Shown: positions 1-8,481 of the stretch, in pieces
Position numbering within the stretch: position 1 is the first letter of the stretch
How the letters are laid out: every line of letters begins with the position of its first letter
Assembly: GCA_021769965.1 (NCBI GenBank)
Contig: JAETRU010000014.1
Coordinates: 1 to 61,564 of the forward strand
Direction of reading: 5' to 3'
Source of the DNA: Eubacterium sp.
GTDB taxonomy: Bacteria; Bacillota; Clostridia; Peptostreptococcales; Anaerovoracaceae
DNA: 61,564 nt
The notes under the pieces: generated by a model
Told to the model about the DNA's origin: nothing
Database searches by the model: none
The model's input: the letters and a program-made list of their open reading frames with translations, nothing else
Made by a program: the position numbers and the translations under genes

Positions 1-53
1 AAAAGATTCTGATAAAACTTGTGCTTTCTTTGTAATTTCAACATTTTAGGCAA

Positions 54-104
54 TAAAAAAATGTAAATCGATAAAGGAATTATTTCCATTTGTCGATTTA
101 CATT
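54..104 (-). terminator. Rho-independent terminator of the VWA gene
   Basis: A perfect 12-bp inverted repeat (60-71 with 93-104) is followed on the minus strand by a run of T residues. It starts one base beyond the stop codon of the truncated VWA gene, so transcription would end just where the reading frame does. Confidence 0.8.
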
Positions 105-740
105 CTACAGCTTACGCTGTAAACCAGCTTCCATATTCGTACCACCGTTAGCTTTAAGGCTATTAATTTGAGAATCCAACTCATTACCAGTCGACACCTC
201 AGTCCATCCGCTAACAAGCTTCGCTCCATCAACAAAATAATCTCCACTGAATTTTACAATGGCAACTTTGCGTGTTGCATCCTTGTCAGCAAATTTTCTG
301 ATAAAACTTTTCGCGGCATCTTTTGCTGATTGTAAGCGGTTGCCTCTCATCATACTATTAGAAGTATCAATCACCAATACAACTGCAGCATCAGGTGAAA
401 TCGCAGTATTATCAATCCTCTCCTTAGTGATAACTTCCAGATTAACATTGAAGAGGTTCTCAGAATTTGTAGGACTGATCGTCTTATTTACCTTGACCTG
501 TCCGTCATCTGAACCAATTGGTTCATAAATCTGCTGCGTTTTTTTCGATGAGAGTGTATTTTCACTAGGAATCGCTCCCGTATCGTCATCGACCTCATAG
601 TAATTGCCAATCTGATCCGCACTGCTGTTTGGTGCTGATGATGTTTCCTGATCGTTGTCAGCAAACGTTGACAGCGGCATCAGCCCCACCACGATAAGCA
701 GGCTCAAAAGAAGACTGGCTGCTTTTTTAAATTTCTTCAT
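105..740 (-). CDS. Truncated secreted von Willebrand factor A domain protein
   Basis: This 211-residue protein begins with a Sec signal peptide (MKKFKKAAS, hydrophobic core, cleavage near TFA-D), followed by a Ser/Thr/Asp-rich linker and the first half of a VWA domain. The MIDAS motif DTSNS lies near residue 125 and a conserved Thr in NGGTN near residue 199. The frame stops just after that Thr, so the second half of the domain and any wall anchor are missing. VWA domains are normally about 170-200 residues, so this is probably a remnant of a larger adhesin or pilus-tip protein. Its signal peptide and leader closely resemble those of the large adhesin at 52-54 kb, and both sit behind c-di-GMP-I riboswitches. 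Confidence 0.7.
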   Translation of the reverse strand: MKKFKKAASLLLSLLIVVGLMPLSTFADNDQETSSAPNSSADQIGNYYEVDDDTGAIPSENTLSSKKTQQIYEPIGSDDGQVKVNKTISPTNSENLFNVNLEVITKERIDNTAISPDAAVVLVIDTSNSMMRGNRLQSAKDAAKSFIRKFADKDATRKVAIVKFSGDYFVDGAKLVSGWTEVSTGNELDSQINSLKANGGTNMEAGLQRKL

Positions 741-794
741 AGTTTCCCCATCTTGCGGTAATTACCGCTTTTACCGGGTCGTTTCATTGTACCC

Positions 795-876
795 GGACAG
801 CTGGCTGCCAACCATGGGGATGGTAAGGCCCTTTAGCTTTCCGTCACCGGCTTTCGCCGGGTTTGGCAAGATATCC
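795..876 (-). promoter_or_regulatory. Cyclic di-GMP-I (GEMM) riboswitch aptamer
   Basis: Read on the minus strand, this shows the GEMM-I order: CCAAACC, a GAAA-capped P1b helix (CCGGC-GAAA-GCCGG), GACGGAAAGC, GGGCCU, an ACCAU-CCCC-AUGGU hairpin, and a closing GGCAGCCAGC. The consensus has GACGCAAAGC, so one base differs here. Downstream come two small hairpins (CCGGGT...ACCCGG and the palindrome at 755-768) and then the Shine-Dalgarno GGGGA before the start at 740. It should tie the VWA surface protein to c-di-GMP level; whether binding activates or represses cannot be read from sequence. Confidence 0.85.
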
Positions 877-1003
877 TCCTTTTCATAAAATTTTGAGTTC
901 AACACTTTTGAACGTTCCGCGTACAGACAACCCCCTCACATCGAACGTAAGACTGCAGTCGTCTAATACGCATTAAAATTATTCCTTTTATATTACACCA
1001 AAT

Positions 1004-1031
1004 ATTATATCATCTTATATATTTTTGTCAA
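1004..1031 (-). promoter_or_regulatory. Sigma-A promoter of the VWA gene
   Basis: On the minus strand TTGACA (1026-1031) and TATAAT (1004-1009) are both perfect consensus, with 16 bp between them. Transcription would begin near 998 and run through the c-di-GMP aptamer. The leader between 890 and 998 resembles the inter-aptamer region of the adhesin locus at 54.6 kb but has no first aptamer, and its terminator stem is degenerate. Confidence 0.8.
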
Positions 1032-1301
1032 TGGTACTGTTAGCTTTTTTTGCATTTTGCTGTCGATTCTTGTCGCAAGCGGGTCTTTCTTGCTATTGCA
1101 TTACGATCCCTGTAAAAAGGCTGGCACTTACCCGGGAAATTGGGGATGCTTCGCCAATTTTCTGCATGTTTTGTCGAAAATCGCCGAAACATTCACATTT
1201 ATTTCCATGTAAGAATATGTTATCATAAGTTCAGAAACATTGTGCGCACGGTGTCTTCTAACGTATTCTAATACTTTATGTTTTACTACGAGGAGATGCC
1301 T

Positions 1302-1850
1302 ATGAACTATCGAAACATTAAACAAGCGAACGCAGCCCGTGAAACGGAAGATAAAACAACTGAAGAACTCCCCTTTACTAACGACTGGATCTTCAGCATG
1401 GTCATGAGAGACAAGGATATCTGCAGGGAGCTTTTAGCACGGATTTTACCGAATGAACATTTTGGAGAGATCCATCTCGCCGATCCGGACGGGAATTTCT
1501 CAGATAGCGATGCTTTTTCAGAAACGGGACATCATGAAGAACGAACCGACAGGCAGACACGGGACGGCGATTTGTCCGGCTCTGAGTCTGATTTGTCTGC
1601 CCAGATACAGGCAGCCTTAAAATTTGGCAGTGAAAGCCATGGTGTCCGTTTTGCCAACCAGCTAAAGCTGGGGCAAAAAGGCAGGTCTACACAGGAGATC
1701 ATCTGGGAAAGCGTTCCCGGTATTACTTTACCAACATGGATGTGGACATGCTCATGGCAGGGGCCGATTGCAGGGATCTGAAGAAGAGCCAAGTCATCTT
1801 CATCTGTACATATTTTGCGCCTATTCACAGTTGCCCTGACTCACGCCACA
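1302..1850 (+). pseudogene. Decayed Rpn-family PD-(D/E)XK nuclease / transposase-like gene
   Basis: The start at 1302 follows a GAGGAG ribosome binding site. The N-terminal stretch PFTNDWIFSMVM...LLARILP is typical of the Rpn / PD-(D/E)XK transposase-like family. The frame then runs into low-similarity sequence, and the next family-like segment (YYFTNMDVDML, then KKSQVIFICT) appears near 1722-1802 in another frame. The family's usual core nuclease motif is missing. I read this as a frameshifted and internally damaged gene, with the 3' boundary uncertain. Confidence 0.65.
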
Positions 1851-2229
1851 TTTCCCGCTTTTTTGCATTCATACGGCACGCCTGGTCTGGCACGCGCCAT
1901 ATTTTCACATGATTTTACAGCTATACGGCGCGCAAAGACGAATCCGAGCCGGTTTTTACTGCATTTTATAGTTATGAGAATCATCGAAGCTGAAAAATAT
2001 CTGTACAGCAAGGCGCTGGGCGCCGTATGGACGCGTTATCTATCAAATTATTGCGCGCGCTCGGTAATGGGTGCCAGACAAAATGTTTTTTCCGCAAAAT
2101 ATGGCGCGCAGGCTGCCTGCTGCAAATCGTAACCCTTTTTCCAGAAAAATGCTTCATCTCCACAAAAAAGTGTATAAATATACTGAAATTCATGTTAAAA
2201 TATACGAATACGGAAAGGAGCTGACAGAA
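1851..2229. other. Gene-free stretch upstream of the hydrogenase-maturation operon
   Basis: I see no credible gene. The left part may be further debris of the nuclease pseudogene. The right end holds an AT-rich segment (about 2160-2210) with a possible -10 element TAAAAT near 2197, followed by the AAGGAG site of the next gene. Confidence 0.5.
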
Positions 2230-2487
2230 GTGGCACAAGCAGCTGAAACGAGGGTGGCGTTGATCTCCATCATCGTCAAGGACACCGACGTAGTGGAAAA
2301 ACTCAACGAGATCCTTCATATATACAGAGATCACATCATCGGACGCATGGGGATCCCCTACCGGGCGAAGCACATCCAGATCGTCAGCGTGGCGGTGGAC
2401 GCGCCGATAGACGTGATCAATGCCATGTCCGGCAGGATCGGCAGACTGCCGGGTGTCAGCAGCAAGGTGGCCTATGCCAATGAATAA
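2230..2487 (+). CDS. TM1266-family putative iron-only hydrogenase system regulator
   Basis: An 85-residue protein starting at a GTG preceded by AAGGAG (2214-2219). The sequence ETRVALISIIVKD, then HIIGRMGIPYR, then ISVAVDAP-like and GKLPGV-like segments match the small ACT/NikR-C-like family that accompanies HydE/HydG in many clostridia. The longer upstream reading frame has no ribosome binding site and is rejected. It is the first gene of the hyd maturation operon and overlaps hydE by a few bases. A regulatory role is a family-level assignment and the ligand is unknown. Confidence 0.85.
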   Translation: MAQAAETRVALISIIVKDTDVVEKLNEILHIYRDHIIGRMGIPYRAKHIQIVSVAVDAPIDVINAMSGRIGRLPGVSSKVAYANE

Positions 2488-3547
2488 TACGTCAATGAAC
2501 AAAGACATAGAAAACGCCCTGGATCTGCTTAGATCCGGCCTGCTGCCGGACCGGCAGGCGCTGACGGCTCTCATCGAGAATGACGACCCGCAGACTGCGG
2601 ACATTCTCGTGAAAGAAGCCGACGCCTGCAAAAAGAAATATTACGGAAACAAAGTCTATATCCGCGGCCTTATCGAGTTCACCAACTACTGCAGGAACGA
2701 CTGCTATTACTGCGGTATCCGCAGAAGCCAAAGCAGTGTCAGCCGCTACAGGCTCACCGCGGACGACATTCTGTCCTGCTGCGAAGCCGGCTATGATCTG
2801 GGATTTCGGACTTTTGTCCTGCAGGGGGGCGAGGATCCATGGTGGAACGATGACAGACTGGCCGCTTTGGTAGAAGCCATCCGAAAAAAATATCCGGACT
2901 GCGCCATCACACTGTCGGCAGGCGAAAAGAGCCGCGGCAGCTATCAAAGGCTTTTTGACGCGGGAGCGGACCGGTATCTGCTGCGTCACGAGACAGCAAA
3001 CCCGTGTCACTACGAAAAGCTTCATCCGGCAGATCTTTCATGGCAGAACCGGATGGAATGTCTTCGCGATCTGAAAGCCATCGGTTATCAGACCGGCTGC
3101 GGGTTTATGGTAGGCTCGCCTTTTCAGACCGCCGACGATCTGGCTCGCGAGCTTTTGTTCCTCAAAGAGTTTCAGCCCCACATGGTCGGCATCGGGCCGT
3201 TCCTTCCTGCCGCCGGAACACCCTTTGAGAGAGAAAAGGCAGGCTCCGCGAAGCTGACGATCAGACTGCTCAGCATCATCCGTCTGCTGCTGCCGAAGGT
3301 GCTGCTGCCAGCCACTACTGCGCTTGGGACCGCTGATGAAGACGGCCGCGAGCGAGGCATTCTGGCAGGCGCGAACGTCATCATGCCAAACCTGTCACCG
3401 GCGGAGGTCAGAAAGAAATACCTCCTCTATGACAACAAGATCGCCACAGGAGACGAGGCTGCGGAAAGCGTGGCTCACCTGCGTCAGTCCATGGCAGACA
3501 TCGGTTATCAGGTCGTCACCGATCGCGGTGACAGCCTTAACACATAG
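2480..3547 (+). CDS. hydE: [FeFe] hydrogenase H-cluster radical SAM maturase HydE
   Basis: HydE is a radical SAM enzyme that helps build the 2Fe subcluster of [FeFe] hydrogenase, together with HydG and HydF. The CX3CX2C cluster motif is visible as CRNDCYYC, after the IRGLIEFTNY segment. Length (about 355 residues) is normal. Several ATGs lie close together; 2480 is chosen because AAGGTGG sits at a suitable distance, and the alternative at 2474 adds two residues. It overlaps the end of the TM1266-type gene, implying translational coupling. Confidence 0.93.
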   Translation: MNNTSMNKDIENALDLLRSGLLPDRQALTALIENDDPQTADILVKEADACKKKYYGNKVYIRGLIEFTNYCRNDCYYCGIRRSQSSVSRYRLTADDILSCCEAGYDLGFRTFVLQGGEDPWWNDDRLAALVEAIRKKYPDCAITLSAGEKSRGSYQRLFDAGADRYLLRHETANPCHYEKLHPADLSWQNRMECLRDLKAIGYQTGCGFMVGSPFQTADDLARELLFLKEFQPHMVGIGPFLPAAGTPFEREKAGSAKLTIRLLSIIRLLLPKVLLPATTALGTADEDGRERGILAGANVIMPNLSPAEVRKKYLLYDNKIATGDEAAESVAHLRQSMADIGYQVVTDRGDSLNT

Positions 3548-3599
3548 AATCAACTAACGGGAAAGCTATACCTGACCCGAAAGAAAGGAAGTAAAAAAA

Positions 3600-5030
3600 A
3601 TGTATGATCCAAAATCACTGAAAGCAGAAGAATTTATCAGCCATGACGAGATCATGGATTCGCTGAAATACGCGGATGAAAACAAAGACAATCTGGAACT
3701 GGTCAGACAGATCCTGGACAAAGCTGCCCTGCGCAAAGGAATCAGCCACAGAGAGGCTTCTGTGCTGCTGGCCTGCGAAGATCCGCAGATCACTGAGGAG
3801 ATCTGCAAGCTGGCAGAACAGATCAAAAAAGACTTCTATGGCAACCGAATCGTCATGTTCGCTCCGCTGTACCTGTCCAACTACTGTGTCAACGGCTGTG
3901 TCTACTGTCCATATCACTTAAAAAACAAACACATCGCCAGAAAAAAACTGACACAGGAAGATATCAAGAGAGAGGTCATCGCCCTTCAGGATATGGGACA
4001 TAAGCGTCTCGCCTTAGAAGCCGGTGAAGATCCTGTCAACAATCCAATCGAATACATACTGGAATGCATCAAGACTGTTTATTCCATCAATCATAAAAAC
4101 GGCGCCATCCGCCGCGTCAACGTCAACATCGCCGCCACCACCGTGGAAGAATACAGAATGCTGAAAGACGCCGGTATCGGCACCTATATCCTGTTCCAGG
4201 AGACCTATCATAAAGAAAGCTATGAAAAGCTTCATCCGACAGGACCGAAGCACAACTACGCGTGGCATACCGAGGCCATGGACAGAGCCATGGAAGGCGG
4301 CATCGACGATGTAGGCCTGGGCGTTCTCTTCGGTCTGGAGCTGTACCGCTACGAACTGGCCGGACTTCTGATGCATGCTGAACATCTGGAAGCGGTCCAC
4401 GGCGTAGGACCGCACACCATCAGTGTTCCGAGAATCAGACCGGCTGACGACGTAGATCCGGAAGATTTCAACGCAGGCGTAGACGGCGGTCTGACCGACG
4501 ATCTCTTTGCGAAGATCATCGCCATCATCCGTATCGCCGTTCCATATACCGGCATGATCATGTCCACCCGCGAAAGCCAGGAAATGCGTGCCAGAGCACT
4601 GCATCTCGGCATTTCTCAGATCAGCGGCGCATCCAGAACCAGCGTAGGCGGCTACGATGAAGAAGAACCGGAAGACGAAAACTCAGCACAGTTCGAAACA
4701 GACGACCGCCGTACTCTGGACGAGGTGGTCAAATGGCTCATGGACATGGACTATATTCCAAGCTTCTGTACCGCGTGCTACAGAGAAGGCCGCACCGGCG
4801 ACCGTTTCATGAGCCTGTGCAAGAGCGGACAGATCCAGAACTGCTGTCATCCGAACGCTCTGATGACACTGAAAGAATACCTGGTAGACTACGCGAAACC
4901 TGAGACCCGGGCCGTAGGCGAAGCTCTGATCGCGAGAGAGCTCGACAATATTCCAAAAGAGAAGGTCCGCCAGATCGCAGAAAACTATATCAAGGAGATC
5001 GAACATGGCAAAAGAGACTTCAGATTTTAA
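3600..5030 (+). CDS. hydG: [FeFe] hydrogenase maturase HydG (tyrosine lyase)
   Basis: HydG cleaves tyrosine to give the CO and cyanide ligands of the H-cluster. The 476-residue protein has the radical SAM motif CVNGCVYC near residue 100 and the C-terminal second-cluster motif (SFCTACYREG, then C...NCC) near residues 385-415. The start follows AAGGAAG. It lies 52 bp after hydE and overlaps hydF by 26 bp. No hydrogenase structural gene is in this window, so the target enzyme must be encoded elsewhere. Confidence 0.95.
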   Translation: MYDPKSLKAEEFISHDEIMDSLKYADENKDNLELVRQILDKAALRKGISHREASVLLACEDPQITEEICKLAEQIKKDFYGNRIVMFAPLYLSNYCVNGCVYCPYHLKNKHIARKKLTQEDIKREVIALQDMGHKRLALEAGEDPVNNPIEYILECIKTVYSINHKNGAIRRVNVNIAATTVEEYRMLKDAGIGTYILFQETYHKESYEKLHPTGPKHNYAWHTEAMDRAMEGGIDDVGLGVLFGLELYRYELAGLLMHAEHLEAVHGVGPHTISVPRIRPADDVDPEDFNAGVDGGLTDDLFAKIIAIIRIAVPYTGMIMSTRESQEMRARALHLGISQISGASRTSVGGYDEEEPEDENSAQFETDDRRTLDEVVKWLMDMDYIPSFCTACYREGRTGDRFMSLCKSGQIQNCCHPNALMTLKEYLVDYAKPETRAVGEALIARELDNIPKEKVRQIAENYIKEIEHGKRDFRF

Positions 5031-6261
5031 CAGAGAAAACGCCGCCGATCTGAACAGCACCCCGTCAGCCAGCCGGATCCATATTGGTTTTTTTGGCCGG
5101 CGCAACGCCGGTAAGTCCAGCGTAGTCAACGCTGTCACAGGACAGGAACTGGCTATCGTTTCCGATGTCAAAGGCACGACTACCGACCCGGTGCAGAAAG
5201 CCATGGAACTGCTGCCTCTGGGACCGGTGGTCATCATCGACACCCCCGGCATCGACGACAGCGGGCAGGTAGGCGAAAAGCGCGTGGAAAAAACGTATCA
5301 GATCCTGAACAAAACCGACGTGGCTGTGCTGGTCATCGACAATTTCGTAGGTCCCTCGGCGGACGATCTTGCCCTCATAGAGGAATTCCGCAGACGCAAG
5401 ATTCCTTTTATCGTGGCGCTGAACAAAGTGGATCTTGACATGGAATCCCTGGTTCCGCCGGAGGAATCTCACAGTTCCTACGATTTCCCCCACCTGCTGG
5501 TCAGCGCGCTGACCGGTCAGGGCATAGAGCAGCTGAAGCAGAAGATCGCAGAGATCGCGAAGCCTGCGGAGCCTGAGAAAAAGATCCTCGGAGACAAGAT
5601 CAAAAAAGAAGATGTGATCATTCTGGTCACGCCTATCGACGCGTCCGCGCCAAAGGGGCGGATGATCCTGCCTCAGGTCCAGACCATACGGGATATTCTG
5701 GACGCCCACGCTGTCTGCATGGTCACACAGGTGTCAGAGCTTGACCGCTGTCTTGCCGCTTTGAAAGAGCCGCCGGCGCTGGTCGTCACTGACAGTCAGG
5801 CCTTCGGTCAGGTAAAGAAGATCCTGCCGGAAACTATGAAGCTGACCTCATTTTCTGTCCTTTTTGCCCGTTTCAAAGGCATTCTGGATACGGCTGCGGC
5901 AGGCGCTCACTTTCTGTCAGAACTGAAGGACGGTGATAAGATCCTGATCTCCGAGGGCTGCACCCATCATCGTCAGTGCGAAGACATCGGCACGGTAAAG
6001 CTGCCGGGCTGGATCAGAAGCTATACAGGAAAGAAACTGGATTTTGACTTTACCAGCGGCGGCGAATTTCCCCGCAGTCCGGAAAAACTGCAGGAATATG
6101 CTCTCATCGTTCACTGTGGAGGCTGCATGCTCAACGAAAGAGAGATGGCTTTCCGCATGACCTCCGCGGTCAGCGCGGGAGTGCCTTTTACCAACTATGG
6201 GACTCTGATCGCCCATATCAACGGAATTTTAGACAGAAGTCTGGAGATTTTTCATGAATAA
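5005..6261 (+). CDS. hydF: [FeFe] hydrogenase maturation GTPase HydF
   Basis: HydF is the GTPase scaffold that carries the 2Fe precursor to hydrogenase. The P-loop GRRNAGKS, the G3 motif DTPG and the G4 motif NKVD are in the N-terminal domain. The C-terminal cluster-binding region has CTHH and HCGGC. The ribosome binding site AAGGAG lies inside hydG, with a 26-bp gene overlap, so hydG and hydF are probably translationally coupled. Length (418 residues) is normal. Confidence 0.95.
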   Translation: MAKETSDFNRENAADLNSTPSASRIHIGFFGRRNAGKSSVVNAVTGQELAIVSDVKGTTTDPVQKAMELLPLGPVVIIDTPGIDDSGQVGEKRVEKTYQILNKTDVAVLVIDNFVGPSADDLALIEEFRRRKIPFIVALNKVDLDMESLVPPEESHSSYDFPHLLVSALTGQGIEQLKQKIAEIAKPAEPEKKILGDKIKKEDVIILVTPIDASAPKGRMILPQVQTIRDILDAHAVCMVTQVSELDRCLAALKEPPALVVTDSQAFGQVKKILPETMKLTSFSVLFARFKGILDTAAAGAHFLSELKDGDKILISEGCTHHRQCEDIGTVKLPGWIRSYTGKKLDFDFTSGGEFPRSPEKLQEYALIVHCGGCMLNEREMAFRMTSAVSAGVPFTNYGTLIAHINGILDRSLEIFHE

Positions 6262-7069
6262 AGAGCAGATTACAGAAAGCCGCCGGATCGTGGTCAAGGT
6301 GGGCACCTCTACCCTGACCCACAAAAGCGGCAAGATCAATATAAGGCATATAGAAGGGCTCTGCAAGGTCCTCAGCGATTTACAGAACGCCGGAAAGGAG
6401 ATCATTCTGGTCTCCTCCGGCGCCATCGGCGTCGGCGTCGGCAAGCTGGGTCTTGCCGGACGTCCGGACGAGACCAGCAAAAAGCAGGCGCTGGCCGCCA
6501 TCGGTCAGTGCGAGCTGATGTTTATGTACGACAAATTCTTCGGCGAATACAACCACACTGTGGCTCAGATCCTGCTGACCTACGATTCGGTAGACAGCGA
6601 GACCGACCGCCGCAATGTGCAGAATACTTTCGGCGAACTGCTTTCCATGGGAATCATCCCCATCGTCAACGAAAACGACACGGTCGCGACCAACGAACTG
6701 GAAGGCCACAACATCGGCGATAATGACACGCTGTCGGCCATGGTGGCAGTTCTGACGGAGGCGGATCTGCTGGTGATCCTTACGGATATCGACGGTCTCT
6801 ACGACCGGGATCCCCGCAAAGATGAAAACGCCAGACGGATACCCTTTGTTCCTGTTATTGACAAGAGTATTGAAGCCCTGGCGGGCGGTGCAGGTTCTCA
6901 GTTTGGCACCGGCGGCATGGCAACCAAGGTCAGTGCCGCCAAACGTTCCACTGCGGCGGGAATCCCCTGCTGCGTGATCAAAGGAGATGACCCGGCAAAT
7001 CTGTACGCGCTTTTTGACGGCGCGGACATGGGCACGGTTTTCGGGTGTGAAGAAAGGAGATCACTATGA
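6254..7069 (+). CDS. proB: Glutamate 5-kinase
   Basis: ProB phosphorylates glutamate in the first step of proline synthesis. The amino-acid kinase fold is evident from VVKVGTSTL at the N-terminus, SSGAIGVG, and NENDTVA. At 271 residues it is the short form without the C-terminal PUA domain. It overlaps hydF by 8 bp and proA by 4 bp (ATGA), placing proline synthesis on the hydrogenase-maturation transcript. No proC follows; the only proC in the window is at 36 kb with the hydroxyproline genes. Confidence 0.93.
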   Translation: MNKEQITESRRIVVKVGTSTLTHKSGKINIRHIEGLCKVLSDLQNAGKEIILVSSGAIGVGVGKLGLAGRPDETSKKQALAAIGQCELMFMYDKFFGEYNHTVAQILLTYDSVDSETDRRNVQNTFGELLSMGIIPIVNENDTVATNELEGHNIGDNDTLSAMVAVLTEADLLVILTDIDGLYDRDPRKDENARRIPFVPVIDKSIEALAGGAGSQFGTGGMATKVSAAKRSTAAGIPCCVIKGDDPANLYALFDGADMGTVFGCEERRSL

Positions 7070-8307
7070 CCCGGTTAGAACAAATGGGCATGCGGGCAAA
7101 AGCCGCGGCCAGGACACTTCGGACAGCTTCGGCTGACGACAAGACCCGCGCTCTGGAAAAGATCGCTCTGGCGCTTTCGCAGCGCTGCCAGGAGATTCTG
7201 GACGCCAACGCTTTGGACGTGGAGGCAGCGGAAGGAAAACTTTCTCCTTCTATGATCGACCGGCTGACTCTGACGCCGGAACGGATCAGCGGCATGGCGG
7301 AGGCTGTCGTCGCCGTATCCAGATGGGACGACCCTGTCGGCCGGGTTCTGGAAGTCACCGAGCGCCCCAACGGTCTGCGCATAGAAAAGACTGCCGTGCC
7401 TCTGGGCGTCGTCGGCATCATCTTTGAGGCCCGTCCCAATGTGACAAGCGACTGTGCGGCCCTGTGCATCAAAGCGGGCAACACCTGCATTCTCCGAGGT
7501 GGCAAAGAGGCTGCTCATTCCAATCAGGCTATCACTGCAGTCATGCGTGACGCGCTGGCCGCTTCTGCGCTGAGTCCTGACTGCGTCCAGCTGGTAGAAG
7601 ATACTTCCCGAGCCTCAGCCACGGAAATGATGACTCTGACTGAATATCTGGATGTGCTGATTCCAAGGGGCGGCGCAGGACTGATCAGATCGGTGGTCGA
7701 CAATGCGAAGGTGCCGGTCATTGAAACCGGCGTCGGCAACTGCCACATTTACGTGGACGCCGCGGCTGACGTGGAAATGGCTGCCGATATCATCTTTAAC
7801 GCGAAGACGTCCCGCCCTTCTGTCTGCAACGCGGCGGAGAAAGTCTTAATACATAACGACATCGCAGACACAGCTCTGCCGGTTATCGCGGCGCGGCTTG
7901 AGGAAAAGTCAGTGGCGCTTCACGGCGATGCGGCTGCCTGTGAGATCCTGCCTTCTGCCGTACCGATGCAGCCGGAGGAATGGAGCCGGGAATATCTGGA
8001 CTATATTCTGGGCATCAAGGTGGTAGATTCCATAGAAGAAGCCATGGATCACATCGAGCGGTACTCCTCACATCACAGCGACTGTATCGTCACTGATGAT
8101 GAGGCTGCCGCGGCCAGATTTCTGTCTTCTGTAGACTCTGCTGCCGTATATCACAACGCTTCCACCCGTTTTACCGACGGCGGCGAAATGGGTCTGGGCG
8201 CTGAGATTGGCATCTCCACCCAGAAGCTTCACGCACGCGGACCTATGGGCGTAGGCCAGCTGGTATCATATAAATACGTGGTGCGGGGCAGCGGCCAGAT
8301 ACGATAA
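7066..8307 (+). CDS. proA: Glutamate-5-semialdehyde dehydrogenase (gamma-glutamyl phosphate reductase)
   Basis: ProA reduces gamma-glutamyl phosphate to glutamate semialdehyde, which cyclises to pyrroline-5-carboxylate. Visible family features are GVVGIIFEARPNVT, LRGGKEAAHSN, the DVLIPRGG segment and the region around the catalytic Cys (SVCNAAEK). Length (413 residues) is normal. The ATGA overlap with proB couples translation, and the gene is followed directly by a strong terminator. Confidence 0.94.
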   Translation: MTRLEQMGMRAKAAARTLRTASADDKTRALEKIALALSQRCQEILDANALDVEAAEGKLSPSMIDRLTLTPERISGMAEAVVAVSRWDDPVGRVLEVTERPNGLRIEKTAVPLGVVGIIFEARPNVTSDCAALCIKAGNTCILRGGKEAAHSNQAITAVMRDALAASALSPDCVQLVEDTSRASATEMMTLTEYLDVLIPRGGAGLIRSVVDNAKVPVIETGVGNCHIYVDAAADVEMAADIIFNAKTSRPSVCNAAEKVLIHNDIADTALPVIAARLEEKSVALHGDAAACEILPSAVPMQPEEWSREYLDYILGIKVVDSIEEAMDHIERYSSHHSDCIVTDDEAAAARFLSSVDSAAVYHNASTRFTDGGEMGLGAEIGISTQKLHARGPMGVGQLVSYKYVVRGSGQIR

Positions 8308-8330
8308 AAACTGAATTGACGGACATGCGA

Positions 8331-8375
8331 GTTGGGTTTTTGAAAGCTATGCGCTTTGAAAAGCCCAACTTTTTT
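8331..8375 (+). terminator. Terminator of the hyd-proBA operon
   Basis: A long stem (GTTGGGTTTTT paired with AAAAGCCCAAC, extended inward through GAAAGC and GCTTTG) is followed by TTTTTT. It closes the hydE-proA operon. Confidence 0.9.
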
Positions 8376-8481
8376 GTATGTGCATTGGGATTTTCTTTGA
8401 TATATGGTCATGCACCAAATCCCATCGGTATTCATATTTATAGACATATAACCAGAATGATTTTAGGAGTTGAATAGAAAT

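Noticed and set aside
8470-8481. TTG start for the ZIP transporter at 8470
   Set aside because: It directly abuts the AGGAG site, leaving no spacer; the ATG at 8482 has a usable distance.
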